The position numbers were made by a program, and so were the translations under genes. DNA of 64,000 bases, from positions 1-64,000 of the forward strand of contig JAPOIY010000002.1 of the NCBI GenBank assembly GCA_029978705.1. The letters run 5' to 3'. The stretch is from Actinomycetota bacterium. Lineage in GTDB: Bacteria > Actinomycetota > Actinomycetes > S36-B12 > GCA-2699445. Shown here one piece after another: positions 36,869-46,977 of the stretch (its first letter is position 1; the number at the start of each line of letters is the position of its first letter). The notes below the pieces were generated by a model. That model saw only the letters and a list, made by a program, of their open reading frames with translations, was not told the origin of the DNA and did not search any database.

Positions 36869-36905
36869 GCAGGGCCCCTCGTACCCGTATACCGAGGGGC
36901 CCTGC
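36869..36905 (+). terminator. Strong hairpin with T-run
   Basis: A perfect 13-bp stem (GCAGGGCCCCTCG with CGAGGGGCCCTGC) and an 11-base loop is followed on the plus strand by ACCTTTT. This is a Rho-independent-type terminator for plus-strand transcription, yet no annotated plus-strand gene precedes it. It also lies 17 bp after the tadZ-like stop on the minus strand and may serve that operon as well. Confidence 0.8.
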
Positions 36906-36922
36906 ACCTTTTCCGGGACCCC

Positions 36923-37975
36923 TCACCGCGGCGCCACCTCCGCGGCCAGGTCCCCGGCCAAGGCCCGGAACGCCGGGTGGCTCCCGCCCGCCCGGGACCG
37001 CCACGGGCCGCGGCGCGCGTGCCACCGCCGGTCCCACGGCAGCCCGGTCACCGGGACACCGGGCGCCACGGACGCGACGAACCGCTGCAGCCGCGGCAGC
37101 GGGGCCGCTCCCCGGCGCAACTGGTTCCACACCGCCACCCAGCGCACGCCGCAGTGCCGACGCACGGCCGGGAGCGCGTCCAGCCAGCGACTCACCCCGA
37201 GGGCTGTCGGCACGCCCACGACGACGGTCAGGTCCGCGCGGGCGAGCACCGGCGCCGCCCCGGCCGGGTCCGCGCCGCAGTCGGCGACCACCGTGCGCCC
37301 GGTCCGCGTCGCGACGACCAGGAGGGGGTCCGCGACAGGTGTTCCGGGAGACGTGACCAGCACCGCGGTGTCGCCTTCGCGGTGGCAGGCCGCGACCAGC
37401 TGCTCGGGGGTCAGCCGGCCGTGGTCGGCCTGCCGGCCGGCCCCCCGGACCCCGGGTGTCCCGTCCGCGACCCCGAGGTGGAAGCCGATGGCGGGGGCGC
37501 GCGCGTCGGCGTCGAGCAGCAGGGCGGGAGCCTGCCACGCCAGCGCCGTGTTGAGGGCGACCGTGGTCGCCCCGGGGGCACCGGGGGCGCCCAGCACGGC
37601 GATCAGCGGTCCCGGCCGCCCTGCGGGGGCAGCGGGGCGGTCCGGCGCGGTGGCGGCCGCCAGGACCGCGACCACGTCCCCCGCGTCGGCGACGGGGACC
37701 ACCGGGACGCCCCAGTCCTGCAGCGTGCGCTCCCCCACGTCGTCGCCGGGGTCCACCAGTCCCCACACGGGCACCCCGCAACGCACCGCCCGCAGGGCCA
37801 CGTCGCGCGTCATCTGCGGGAACCGCGCCGACACGAGGACGCCGTCGGCGCCCCCCGATTGGGCGAGCGCCAACAGTTCGACGACGTCGGTGGCGCGATG
37901 CGGCTGTCGGGGCGCGAGGGCGGTCACGACCCCCGGCTCGGCGGCCAGCCCGGTCAGGGCCAGCACCCAGCTCAC
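36923..37975 (-). CDS. TadZ/CpaE-like ParA-family ATPase
   Basis: A 350-residue protein with an N-terminal pseudo-receiver-like domain (about 1-125, with SGGADGVLVSARFPQ) and a MinD/ParA-like domain. This arrangement fits TadZ/CpaE, which localises the Tad apparatus. The Walker A loop reads GAPGAPGATT, so the invariant Lys residues of ParA are missing and ATP turnover is doubtful. ALLLDADARAPAIGFHLG and VVADCGADP mark the later ATPase motifs. The GTG at 37975 overlaps the cpaB-like stop as GTGA. It lies 14 kb from the rest of the tad operon. Confidence 0.8.
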   Translation of the reverse strand: MSWVLALTGLAAEPGVVTALAPRQPHRATDVVELLALAQSGGADGVLVSARFPQMTRDVALRAVRCGVPVWGLVDPGDDVGERTLQDWGVPVVPVADAGDVVAVLAAATAPDRPAAPAGRPGPLIAVLGAPGAPGATTVALNTALAWQAPALLLDADARAPAIGFHLGVADGTPGVRGAGRQADHGRLTPEQLVAACHREGDTAVLVTSPGTPVADPLLVVATRTGRTVVADCGADPAGAAPVLARADLTVVVGVPTALGVSRWLDALPAVRRHCGVRWVAVWNQLRRGAAPLPRLQRFVASVAPGVPVTGLPWDRRWHARRGPWRSRAGGSHPAFRALAGDLAAEVAPR

Positions 37976-38544
37976 GGCTGACGCGCCAGGACGAGGTCCG
38001 GGCTGCCCGCGGCGCCTACCGCCGTTGCGACGGCGGCGGGCGGCACGAGGAGTTCCACCCGCGCCTCGGCGACGTCGGCGGGGCTGACGTCGTTCACCAC
38101 GGCGCCGGCCAGGACCGGGGCGGTCCCCCGGCCGGGCTGCCACACGTCCACCCGCTCGCCGACGCGCAGGCCGACGGGCATCAGGTCCGGGGCGACCGGC
38201 AGGGTGACGAGGCGGTCCTGGGACGGCGCGGTGGTCACATCGGCCGCGAGCAGCGGCTCCCCCTCCCGCAGGGTCCGGGCCGCCGTCCCCGCCACGGGCT
38301 GGTCGGCCGGATACAGCACCCGGGGGTCGGGCAGCGACACGGTGGCGGGCGCGAGCAGGTCGGGCGCCATCGAGGTCCCGGCGGGCACGGGCCGGGTGAC
38401 GATGAGGGCGGGATCGCCCTCCGGCCGTCCGGGGACGGTCGCGTAGGCGATCCCCGCCGCCGCCGCGATCAGCGCGACCCCGGTCAGTAGCCGGCGCCGC
38501 GGCGCCCCCGTGCGATCGGGCCGGCCGGCAGTCCGTCTGGGCAT
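37972..38544 (-). CDS. CpaB/RcpC-like SAF-domain protein
   Basis: A 190-residue membrane-anchored protein: a basic start (MPRRTAGRPDRTG), one transmembrane helix (LLTGVALIAAAAGIAYA), then a SAF domain (about 45-110, with ALIVTRPVPAGTSM and RTLREGEPLLAADV). A C-terminal domain with LMPVGLRVGERVDVW follows. CpaB/RcpC proteins act in Flp pilus assembly at the envelope. The ATG at 38544 follows GGGGGAGAGG. It is coupled to the tadZ-like gene and divergent from the HTH gene at 38602. Confidence 0.82.
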   Translation of the reverse strand: MPRRTAGRPDRTGAPRRRLLTGVALIAAAAGIAYATVPGRPEGDPALIVTRPVPAGTSMAPDLLAPATVSLPDPRVLYPADQPVAGTAARTLREGEPLLAADVTTAPSQDRLVTLPVAPDLMPVGLRVGERVDVWQPGRGTAPVLAGAVVNDVSPADVAEARVELLVPPAAVATAVGAAGSPDLVLARQP

Positions 38545-38601
38545 GTACCTCTCCCCCCTGCGCCAGCGGCGGGCGGACCGACGGCGTGCAAGCATTAGAC
38601 C

Positions 38602-38808
38602 GTGGAACGGCGATTCCTGACCCTGGCTGACGTGGCAGATGTGCTGAACATCTCAGCCGCCCAGGCGTACGCGCTGGTCCGGTCGGGCGAACTGCGGGCG
38701 CTCAAGGTGGGCGGACGCGGCCAGTGGCGGGTCGCCGAGACCGACTTCGAGGACTACATCGCGCGGATGTACGCGCAGACCGAGGAGATCCTGAAAGCGG
38801 ACGGTTAG
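38602..38808 (+). CDS. Excisionase/MerR-type HTH DNA-binding protein
   Basis: A 68-residue protein consisting of one winged helix-turn-helix: FLTLADVADVLNISAAQAYALV recognition region (quoted as LADVADVLNISAAQAY), then SGELRALKVGGRGQWRV and a C-terminal helix. This is the DNA-binding excisionase-family or BldC-like fold found as conserved single-domain regulators in actinomycetes. It is divergent from the cpaB/tadZ pair with a 57-bp shared promoter region, so it may regulate them. A set of DNA direct repeats 0.6 kb downstream is another candidate target. Confidence 0.87.
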   Translation: MERRFLTLADVADVLNISAAQAYALVRSGELRALKVGGRGQWRVAETDFEDYIARMYAQTEEILKADG

Positions 38809-38809
38809 G

Positions 38810-39286
38810 TTAGATCTCCGCCTCCGCCACCGCCGCCCACGCGACCACCGTGACGCCGCCCGGCGTCGGCAGCAGCAGGTGGTCGGCCCCCACCCCTAGC
38901 AGGTCCCCCTGGTACCCGGATCCATCGCGCAGCCGCACGGTGACCGACGCGCCGAGCCGGTCCCGCAGCAGCGCCAGGCCTCCGGCGCGCTGCCGCCCGC
39001 GCGGGGGCGCCGGCGGCCGCGGGGGGCCCGTCACGACCATCACCGCCGACAGCGGCACCACGACGTCCCGCTCCCAGGCGGCCAGCAGGACGGCGTCCCG
39101 CAGCACGTCGGCGACCAGGCCGCGGATGCGGCGCCCGGTGACGGTGGTCACCGTCACCGACTGGCCGCAGCAGCCCCGCAACCGGTCGGGCAGGCCGACC
39201 TCGGCGCCCTGCGCCGCGGCCAGGGCGGCAGCCTGCGCGCCCACGTCGTCGCCGTCGGCGAACTCCCACAACTGGGGTACGTCCAC
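38810..39286 (-). CDS. Conserved hypothetical protein with two small beta-barrel-like repeats
   Basis: A 158-residue predicted cytoplasmic protein. The N-terminal PQLWEFADGDDVGAQAAAL helix region is followed by two similar stretches, VTVTTVTGRRIRGLVADVL and VTVRLRDGSGYQGDLLGVG. Each looks like an Sm-like strand-turn-strand unit ending in an aliphatic strand (AVLLAA and HLLLPT). No characterised family was recognised with confidence. It is divergent from the DUF6459-like gene and convergent with the HTH gene, whose stop is 2 bp away. Confidence 0.7.
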   Translation of the reverse strand: MDVPQLWEFADGDDVGAQAAALAAAQGAEVGLPDRLRGCCGQSVTVTTVTGRRIRGLVADVLRDAVLLAAWERDVVVPLSAVMVVTGPPRPPAPPRGRQRAGGLALLRDRLGASVTVRLRDGSGYQGDLLGVGADHLLLPTPGGVTVVAWAAVAEAEI

Positions 39287-39370
39287 CCCGCGACCCTGCG
39301 GCCGGGCACCGGCCGCGCCCGCAGCGGGGGGACGAACCCGTGACCCCCCTCACAGACCCCGCTGGCCCCG

Positions 39371-39399
39371 TTGACCGCAGCCCTGCCGTCGCGTTCCAT
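39371..39399 (+). promoter_or_regulatory. Candidate promoter of the DUF6459-like gene
   Basis: TTGACC (39371-39376) and a weak -10 TTCCAT (39394-39399) are 17 bp apart and lead directly into the direct-repeat cluster before the ribosome binding site. The -35 is good; the -10 is poor. Confidence 0.35.
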
Positions 39400-39411
39400 G
39401 ACAGCCAGAGG

Positions 39412-39439
39412 CATCAAACAGCAGCAAACGACATCAAAC
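39412..39439 (+). repeat. Three direct repeats at 10-bp pitch
   Basis: CATCAAAC (39412), CAGCAAAC (39422) and CATCAAAC (39432) start exactly 10 bp apart, so they face the same side of the DNA helix. They lie just before AGGAGGGG (39443-39450) and the ATG at 39453. The arrangement looks like an operator for a head-to-tail binding regulator. Confidence 0.6.
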
Positions 39440-39452
39440 GACAGGAGGGGTC

Positions 39453-39857
39453 ATGGCCGATCCCGCGGGACAGGGGGAACTGGCGCTGGAGTGGCGCAGC
39501 CGCAGGGTGCCGGTGGTGCCGCAGCAACCGCTACCGCCGTTGCCCGACGACCTGCAGCGGTGGATCGCCCGCGTGTGCACCGCCGTCGTCGAAGTCGCCG
39601 CCGCCGAGCGGCCCGCCAGCCAGTTGTACCGCGTCATCCGGCCCGGGCCCCTGGAACGGCTGCAGCGGCGCAGCCGCGTGGCCCCGTCGGGCAACGGGCC
39701 CGTGCGGGGGGTCACGTCGCTGCGCGTGGCGCGACCCCGGCCGGGGGTGATCGAGGCGGCCGCCGTCGTGCGGGGGGCGCGGCGGTATCAGGCTGTCGCG
39801 CTGCAACTGCGGCAGCGCGGCACGGCGTGGCAGGTCACTGCCGCGGAGGTGCGCTGA
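39453..39857 (+). CDS. DUF6459-like (Rv3235-type) protein
   Basis: A 134-residue protein with the pattern of small actinobacterial proteins encoded near secA: DDLQRWIARVCTAVVEVAAAERPASQLYRVI followed by SLRVARPRPGVIEAAAVV and a C-terminal WQVTAAEVR (longest quoted unit here ERPASQLYRVI). It appears cytoplasmic. The ATG at 39453 follows AGGAGGGG. It is convergent with secA, with 2 bp between the ends. The family assignment is from memory of the motif; the function is unknown. Confidence 0.75.
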   Translation: MADPAGQGELALEWRSRRVPVVPQQPLPPLPDDLQRWIARVCTAVVEVAAAERPASQLYRVIRPGPLERLQRRSRVAPSGNGPVRGVTSLRVARPRPGVIEAAAVVRGARRYQAVALQLRQRGTAWQVTAAEVR

Positions 39858-39859
39858 GG

Positions 39860-42664
<2,805 letters not shown>

Positions 42665-42737
42665 GACTGCGCCTTTCCTGCTGTCGTTCCGGTGCCGCCC
42701 ATCGTAGACGGCGGCACGGGTCGGGACCCGGCCGCGC

Positions 42738-43355
42738 TCATGAGAGGCGGATGAGGCCGGCCCGGACCGCCCGCACCACGGCCTCCGTCCGGGTCCGGGC
42801 CTGCAACTTGTCGAGGACGTTGCGGACGTGGTTGCGCACCGTGTTCTCCGAGATGAACAGGGCCTCCGCGATGGCGCGGTTCCCGGAACCGTCGGCCATG
42901 AGTTGCAGGATCTCCCGCTCCCGGCTGGTCAGCCGGCCCGCCGTCCCGCGGGCGGCCTCGCTGGCGCGGGCGATGCGGGCCAGCAGCCCGGCGGCGGCGT
43001 CGGGCGACACCACCGGGGCGCCCGAGAAGGCCCCCGCCAGCACGCGGCGCAGCTCGGCGACATCCCCCTCCCGGTCCCACAGGCCCGCGACCCCGTCCTC
43101 GACCAGGTCGAGGACCGCATCGTCGCCGGGCGCCACGATCACCACCACCGGGGTGTCGCCGCCCAGGATCCCCTCCTGCAGCGCGGCGTCCTCGCGCAGC
43201 AGCCGCAGGTCGACCACGAGCACGTCCGGTCCCCGCGCGGCCACGTCGCGCAACTCGGTGGGCGTGCCGGCGGTGACCACGTCGTGGCCGTCGCGTTCCA
43301 GCACCGCGTCGAGGCCGCGCAGGAAGACCGGCGTCCGGTCGGCGACACCGATCAC
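42738..43355 (-). CDS. Orphan LuxR-type regulator with degenerate receiver domain
   Basis: A 205-residue protein: an N-terminal receiver-like domain and a C-terminal LuxR/NarL helix-turn-helix ([18 protein letters not shown] and [14 protein letters not shown]). The receiver keeps an Asp in VLVVDLRLL at about 53. The acidic pair is reduced to VADRTP, the Thr/Ser position is Ala (VIVAPGDD) and the Lys position is replaced in GLWDREG, so normal phosphorylation switching is unlikely. The GTG at 43355 is chosen because the upstream in-frame sequence overlaps hpf in another frame. No kinase is adjacent. It lies between hpf and secA. Confidence 0.82.
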   Translation of the reverse strand: MIGVADRTPVFLRGLDAVLERDGHDVVTAGTPTELRDVAARGPDVLVVDLRLLREDAALQEGILGGDTPVVVIVAPGDDAVLDLVEDGVAGLWDREGDVAELRRVLAGAFSGAPVVSPDAAAGLLARIARASEAARGTAGRLTSREREILQLMADGSGNRAIAEALFISENTVRNHVRNVLDKLQARTRTEAVVRAVRAGLIRLS

Positions 43356-43384
43356 CCGGCGCCCGGCCGGCTCGGACCCGGGGG

Positions 43385-44023
43385 TCAACTGGCGGCGCGC
43401 CCGTCCTCGGCGGCCACGTCCAGGCGGATGAGCCCGTAGTCGTAGCCGCGCCGCCGATAGATCACGCTGGGACGCTGCGCATCCGCGTCGTAGAAGAAGA
43501 AGAAGTCGTGCCCGACCGCCTCCAGCGCCTCCAGCGCATCGCTGACCGACATGGGCGTGGTGGAGTGCACCTTCTGGCGCACGAGCACCGGGCCGTCGGA
43601 CAGGATCACGTCGGGGGGCAGACCCTCGTCGGCGCCCTCCTCCTGGGCCAGCAGGATCTCCGCGGCCGCCTCCGGCTGGATGTCCGCGGCGACGACGCGG
43701 GCGTGTCGGCGCCGCTGGCTGCGGCGTTTGTCCGCCAGCCGGCGCAGGCGCTCGGCGAGCGTGTCGGTGGCCTGGTCGAGCGCGGCGTACTTGTCGGCCG
43801 CATGCGCCTCGGCGCGGATGAGCGGCCCGCGCCCGTGGCACGTCAGCTCCACCTCGATGGCCCGTTCGGCCAGCCGGGGGTTGCGTTCGTGGGAGACCTC
43901 GACGTCGATCCGGGCGATGTCGAGCCCGAATCGCTCCGCACGGGACAACTTCTCCTCGGCGAGGTCGCGGAACTGCTGCGACAGGTCCATATGGCGACCT
44001 CGAACCACGATCTGGATGGTCAT
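43385..44023 (-). CDS. hpf: Long-form ribosome hibernation promoting factor
   Basis: A 212-residue ribosome-binding protein that causes 100S dimer formation and protects idle ribosomes. The N-terminal HPF/RaiA domain (1-105) begins MTIQIVVRGRHMDL and includes IDVEVSHERNP. A basic linker (LADKRRSQRRRHAR) and the C-terminal dimerisation domain (about 150-210) with VGHDFFFFYDAD and YRRRGYDYGLIRL show that it is the long form. The ATG at 44023 follows GGGAGGGG. It is flanked by comF and the orphan regulator, the classic secA-hpf-comF actinobacterial order. Confidence 0.95.
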   Translation of the reverse strand: MTIQIVVRGRHMDLSQQFRDLAEEKLSRAERFGLDIARIDVEVSHERNPRLAERAIEVELTCHGRGPLIRAEAHAADKYAALDQATDTLAERLRRLADKRRSQRRRHARVVAADIQPEAAAEILLAQEEGADEGLPPDVILSDGPVLVRQKVHSTTPMSVSDALEALEAVGHDFFFFYDADAQRPSVIYRRRGYDYGLIRLDVAAEDGRAAS

Positions 44024-44052
44024 AACCCCTCCCTCGGCCCGGATCTCGAGTC

Positions 44053-44697
44053 CTACTCCAACGCTAACGGGTCGCGGGACGGGCTCGCCCGACGGGGCGG
44101 CTCCGCAGCGGCACACACCACGGCGGCCCCGGCCACCCAGCCCCCGGCGGCGCGCACCGCGCGGGCGGCCTCCGCCAGCGTGGCGCCCGTGGTCAGGACG
44201 TCGTCCACCAGGACGGCTCCCGGTACGGCGTCCCGGGCGCCCAAGGCCCCGGCCCGGTTGGCGGCCCGCTCGGCCCGGCCCAGGCGTTTCTGCGGCAGGC
44301 CCGCGCGCCGCCACCGCAGCACGGCCGGACCGCGCCGGTCGGGGGGCAGGAGCAGCGCGACGGGGTCGAAACCGCGGCGCAGCCGGGATCCGGGGGCGGG
44401 CGGCACCGCGACGAGGGGGCCGTCCGGCACCGCCCGCAGCACCCCGGTCAACAGCCCCCGCAGCGGCCCGGCGCAGGCCACCACGCGGCGCTGCTTGAAG
44501 GCCAGGATCAGGTCGCGCGCCTCCCCCTCGTAGGGCGCGGCCACGGCCACCGGGAAACCCGGGCCCGGGCGCAGCCGGACGGGATGGGCCGCCACCGCCG
44601 CGGCGCAGGTGGGGCACCACCACGTGTGTGGCCGACCGCACGACACACAGGCCCGCGGCAGCAGGAGGTCGCGCAGGACCCTGAGGGAGGACGCCAC
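44053..44697 (-). CDS. ComF-family phosphoribosyltransferase-like protein
   Basis: A 214-residue protein with an N-terminal zinc-ribbon-like CVSCGRPHTWWCPTC at about 17-31. The PRTase core has the phosphoribosyl-binding loop VLVDDVLTTGATL at about 163 and a basic RAERAANRAGAL element. In competent bacteria ComFC helps handle imported single-stranded DNA; in actinomycetes the role is not settled. It starts 27 bp after mtrB. The lipoprotein gene lpqB that usually lies between mtrB and comF is absent here. Confidence 0.88.
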   Translation of the reverse strand: MASSLRVLRDLLLPRACVSCGRPHTWWCPTCAAAVAAHPVRLRPGPGFPVAVAAPYEGEARDLILAFKQRRVVACAGPLRGLLTGVLRAVPDGPLVAVPPAPGSRLRRGFDPVALLLPPDRRGPAVLRWRRAGLPQKRLGRAERAANRAGALGARDAVPGAVLVDDVLTTGATLAEAARAVRAAGGWVAGAAVVCAAAEPPRRASPSRDPLALE

Positions 44698-44724
44698 GCG
44701 GCATGCTCCCCCGGCGCGGAGGGC

Positions 44725-46257
44725 TCAGGCCTCGGCTGGGGACAGCGGCCGGTCCGGGTCGACTGGGGACTCGGCGCGGCGGGGCAGCACCAGGGTGAAC
44801 GTGCAGCCCGCCCCCCGGGCGCCCATGACGGTCAGGTCGCCGCCATGCAGGCGGGCGTCCTCGCGGGAGATCGCCAGCCCGAGACCGGTGCCCCCCAGGG
44901 TGCGTTTGCGCGCGGGGTCCGCCCGCCAGAACCTCTCGAACACGCGGTCCGCGTCGCGGGGGTCGAGGCCGACCCCGTGGTCGGTGACCGACACCGCCAC
45001 CTGGCCCGGCCCGCAGCGCACCTCGACCTCCACGGGGCGCCCGGACCCGTACTCGACGGCGTTGACGACGAGGTTGCGCACGATCCGGCTGACCCGGCGG
45101 GCATCGCAGCTGACCGAGCAGTGGTCGGCTCCCCGGACGACGAGGTCGCAGTCGTGCTCGGCGGCGACGGGCCGCAGCGAGTCCACCCACTCCCGCACGA
45201 GGAAGCCGAGATCGACCTCCTCGTCGGCCAGGACCACCTCCCCCGCGTCGTAGCGGGACACCTCCAGCAGGTCGTTCAGCAGTTGGTCGAACCGGTCGAC
45301 CTCGGCGACCAGTAGCTCACTGGTCCGCTCCGACGGCGCCACCCCCGACTGGGTGCCGTCGTGCACCACCTCAGCGGCCATCCGGATCGTGGTCAGTGGC
45401 GTGCGCAGCTCGTGGGACACGTCGGCGACGAACCGCCGCTGCATCTCCGACAGCCGGCGCAACTGCTCGATCTGGGACTGCAGGCTGTCGGCCATGGTGT
45501 TGAAGGACTCCGCGAGGCGCGCCATGTCATCCTCGCCCCGCACTTCGATGCGCCGGCTCAGGTCACCCGTCGCCAGGGCTGCCGCGGCGCGCGACACCTG
45601 CTGCACGGGGCGCACCAGGTGCCGGGTGAGCAGCAACGCCAGGACACCCAGCGCGACGACCAGCATCACCCCGACGACCAGCACCGTGGACCGCACCAGG
45701 GAGATCGTGCGGGTCACGTCGTCGAGACTGAAGATGTAGTACAGCTCGTACGGCCCGTATCCCTGGATGTTCACCGGCGCCCCGACGATGAGACCCGGCT
45801 GGCTGCTGCCGTCGGCGTACTGCACGTCGGCCCGCAGCCACGCGGTGGTGCGCTGCTGCTGCACCGCCTGGGTCAGTTCCGGCGGGAGGGACTGGGCGGA
45901 CACGAGGTCGGTGGACTGCGCCGGAAGGTCGGGGGCCTCCGGCGACGGCTGCAGGACGATGTCGTACTCCGGCGGTTTGCCCGCACGGCTGGCGAGGTCG
46001 GCGACCAGCGCGTCGATGGTGCTCTGCGGGTCGGGTTCGACGGAGGAGGCAGCGAAGGTGCGGGCGATCGAACGGCCCGCCGCCAGTTCGGCCAGGGCCT
46101 TGCGCTGTTCGGCGTCGACCAGCCCGTCGGTGATGCGCTGCAACAGGATGACGCCGGACGCGCCGACGACCAGCACTGTCACCAGCACCGTGATGACGAC
46201 GGTGCGGAACTGCAGCGACCTGCGCCAGAAGGACGCCAGCGGCAGGCCCCGCGACAT
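44725..46257 (-). CDS. mtrB: Sensor histidine kinase MtrB
   Basis: A 510-residue membrane sensor kinase partner of MtrA in the essential actinobacterial system for cell-wall and division control. Transmembrane helix 1 is at about 18-40, an extracellular sensor of about 150 residues follows, helix 2 is at about 190-212, and a HAMP domain comes next. The HisKA domain has the phospho-accepting His in FVADVSHELRTP at about 281, and the HATPase domain has NLVVNAVEYG, DHGVGL and GGTGLGL. It starts within one base of the mtrA stop (TGATG), so the two are coupled. lpqB does not follow. Confidence 0.95.
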   Translation of the reverse strand: MSRGLPLASFWRRSLQFRTVVITVLVTVLVVGASGVILLQRITDGLVDAEQRKALAELAAGRSIARTFAASSVEPDPQSTIDALVADLASRAGKPPEYDIVLQPSPEAPDLPAQSTDLVSAQSLPPELTQAVQQQRTTAWLRADVQYADGSSQPGLIVGAPVNIQGYGPYELYYIFSLDDVTRTISLVRSTVLVVGVMLVVALGVLALLLTRHLVRPVQQVSRAAAALATGDLSRRIEVRGEDDMARLAESFNTMADSLQSQIEQLRRLSEMQRRFVADVSHELRTPLTTIRMAAEVVHDGTQSGVAPSERTSELLVAEVDRFDQLLNDLLEVSRYDAGEVVLADEEVDLGFLVREWVDSLRPVAAEHDCDLVVRGADHCSVSCDARRVSRIVRNLVVNAVEYGSGRPVEVEVRCGPGQVAVSVTDHGVGLDPRDADRVFERFWRADPARKRTLGGTGLGLAISREDARLHGGDLTVMGARGAGCTFTLVLPRRAESPVDPDRPLSPAEA

Positions 46258-46946
46258 CAGTCCGATCCGGCCCGGTACCCCACACCCCGCACCGTGATCA
46301 CGTACTGCGGGTTGTCGGGGTCACGTTCGATCTTCCCGCGCAGGCGTTGCACATGGACGTTGACCAGGCGAGTATCCGCCGCATGCTGGTAGCCCCACAC
46401 GTCCCGCAGCAGCATGTCGCGGGTGAAGACCTGCCACGGCTTGCGCGCCAAGCACGACAGGAGCTCGAACTCCAGGGGGGTCAGCGCGATGTCCTCGCCG
46501 GCGCGGACCACCGAATGGCCGGAGTAGTCGATGGTGAGGTCCCGCAGGGTGATGACCTCCGGTTCGACCTGCGTCGCCGGGCGCATCTGGGCGCGCAGCC
46601 GCGCGATCAGTTCCTTGGGTTTGAAGGGTTTGACCACGTAGTCGTCGGCCCCCGCCTCCAGGCCCCGCACGACGTCGGTGGTGTCGGTGCGCGCGGTCAG
46701 CATGATGATGGGGGTGTTGGCCAGCGAGCGGATCTGCTCGCAGACCTCGATGCCGTCCTTGCCGGGCAGCATGATGTCGAGCAGCACCGCGTCCGGTTTG
46801 AAGTCGCGGAACGCGGCGAGTGCCGTGGTCCCGTCAGCGCACACGCCGACCGAGTACCCCTCCCCCTGCAGCATGATCGTCAGCATCTCCGCCAGCGCGG
46901 GATCGTCGTCCACCACCAGAATGCGCCCTGTCACGGGCCCCATCAT
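46257..46946 (-). CDS. mtrA: Response regulator MtrA
   Basis: A 229-residue OmpR/PhoB-type transcription regulator. The receiver has DDD acidic residues in ILVVDDDPALAEM, the phospho-Asp in AVLLDIMLPGKDG at about 56, Thr in IIMLTART and Lys in VKPFKPKEL. The winged-helix domain ends VHVQRLRGKIERD then VRGVGYRAG. The sequence is very close to the conserved MtrA pattern, which targets peptidoglycan hydrolase and division genes. A candidate site for it is present upstream of ftsE in this window. Confidence 0.96.
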   Translation of the reverse strand: MMGPVTGRILVVDDDPALAEMLTIMLQGEGYSVGVCADGTTALAAFRDFKPDAVLLDIMLPGKDGIEVCEQIRSLANTPIIMLTARTDTTDVVRGLEAGADDYVVKPFKPKELIARLRAQMRPATQVEPEVITLRDLTIDYSGHSVVRAGEDIALTPLEFELLSCLARKPWQVFTRDMLLRDVWGYQHAADTRLVNVHVQRLRGKIERDPDNPQYVITVRGVGYRAGSD

Positions 46947-46977
46947 GTCAAAGTCCCGGCCGGGAACCGCGCAGGCA

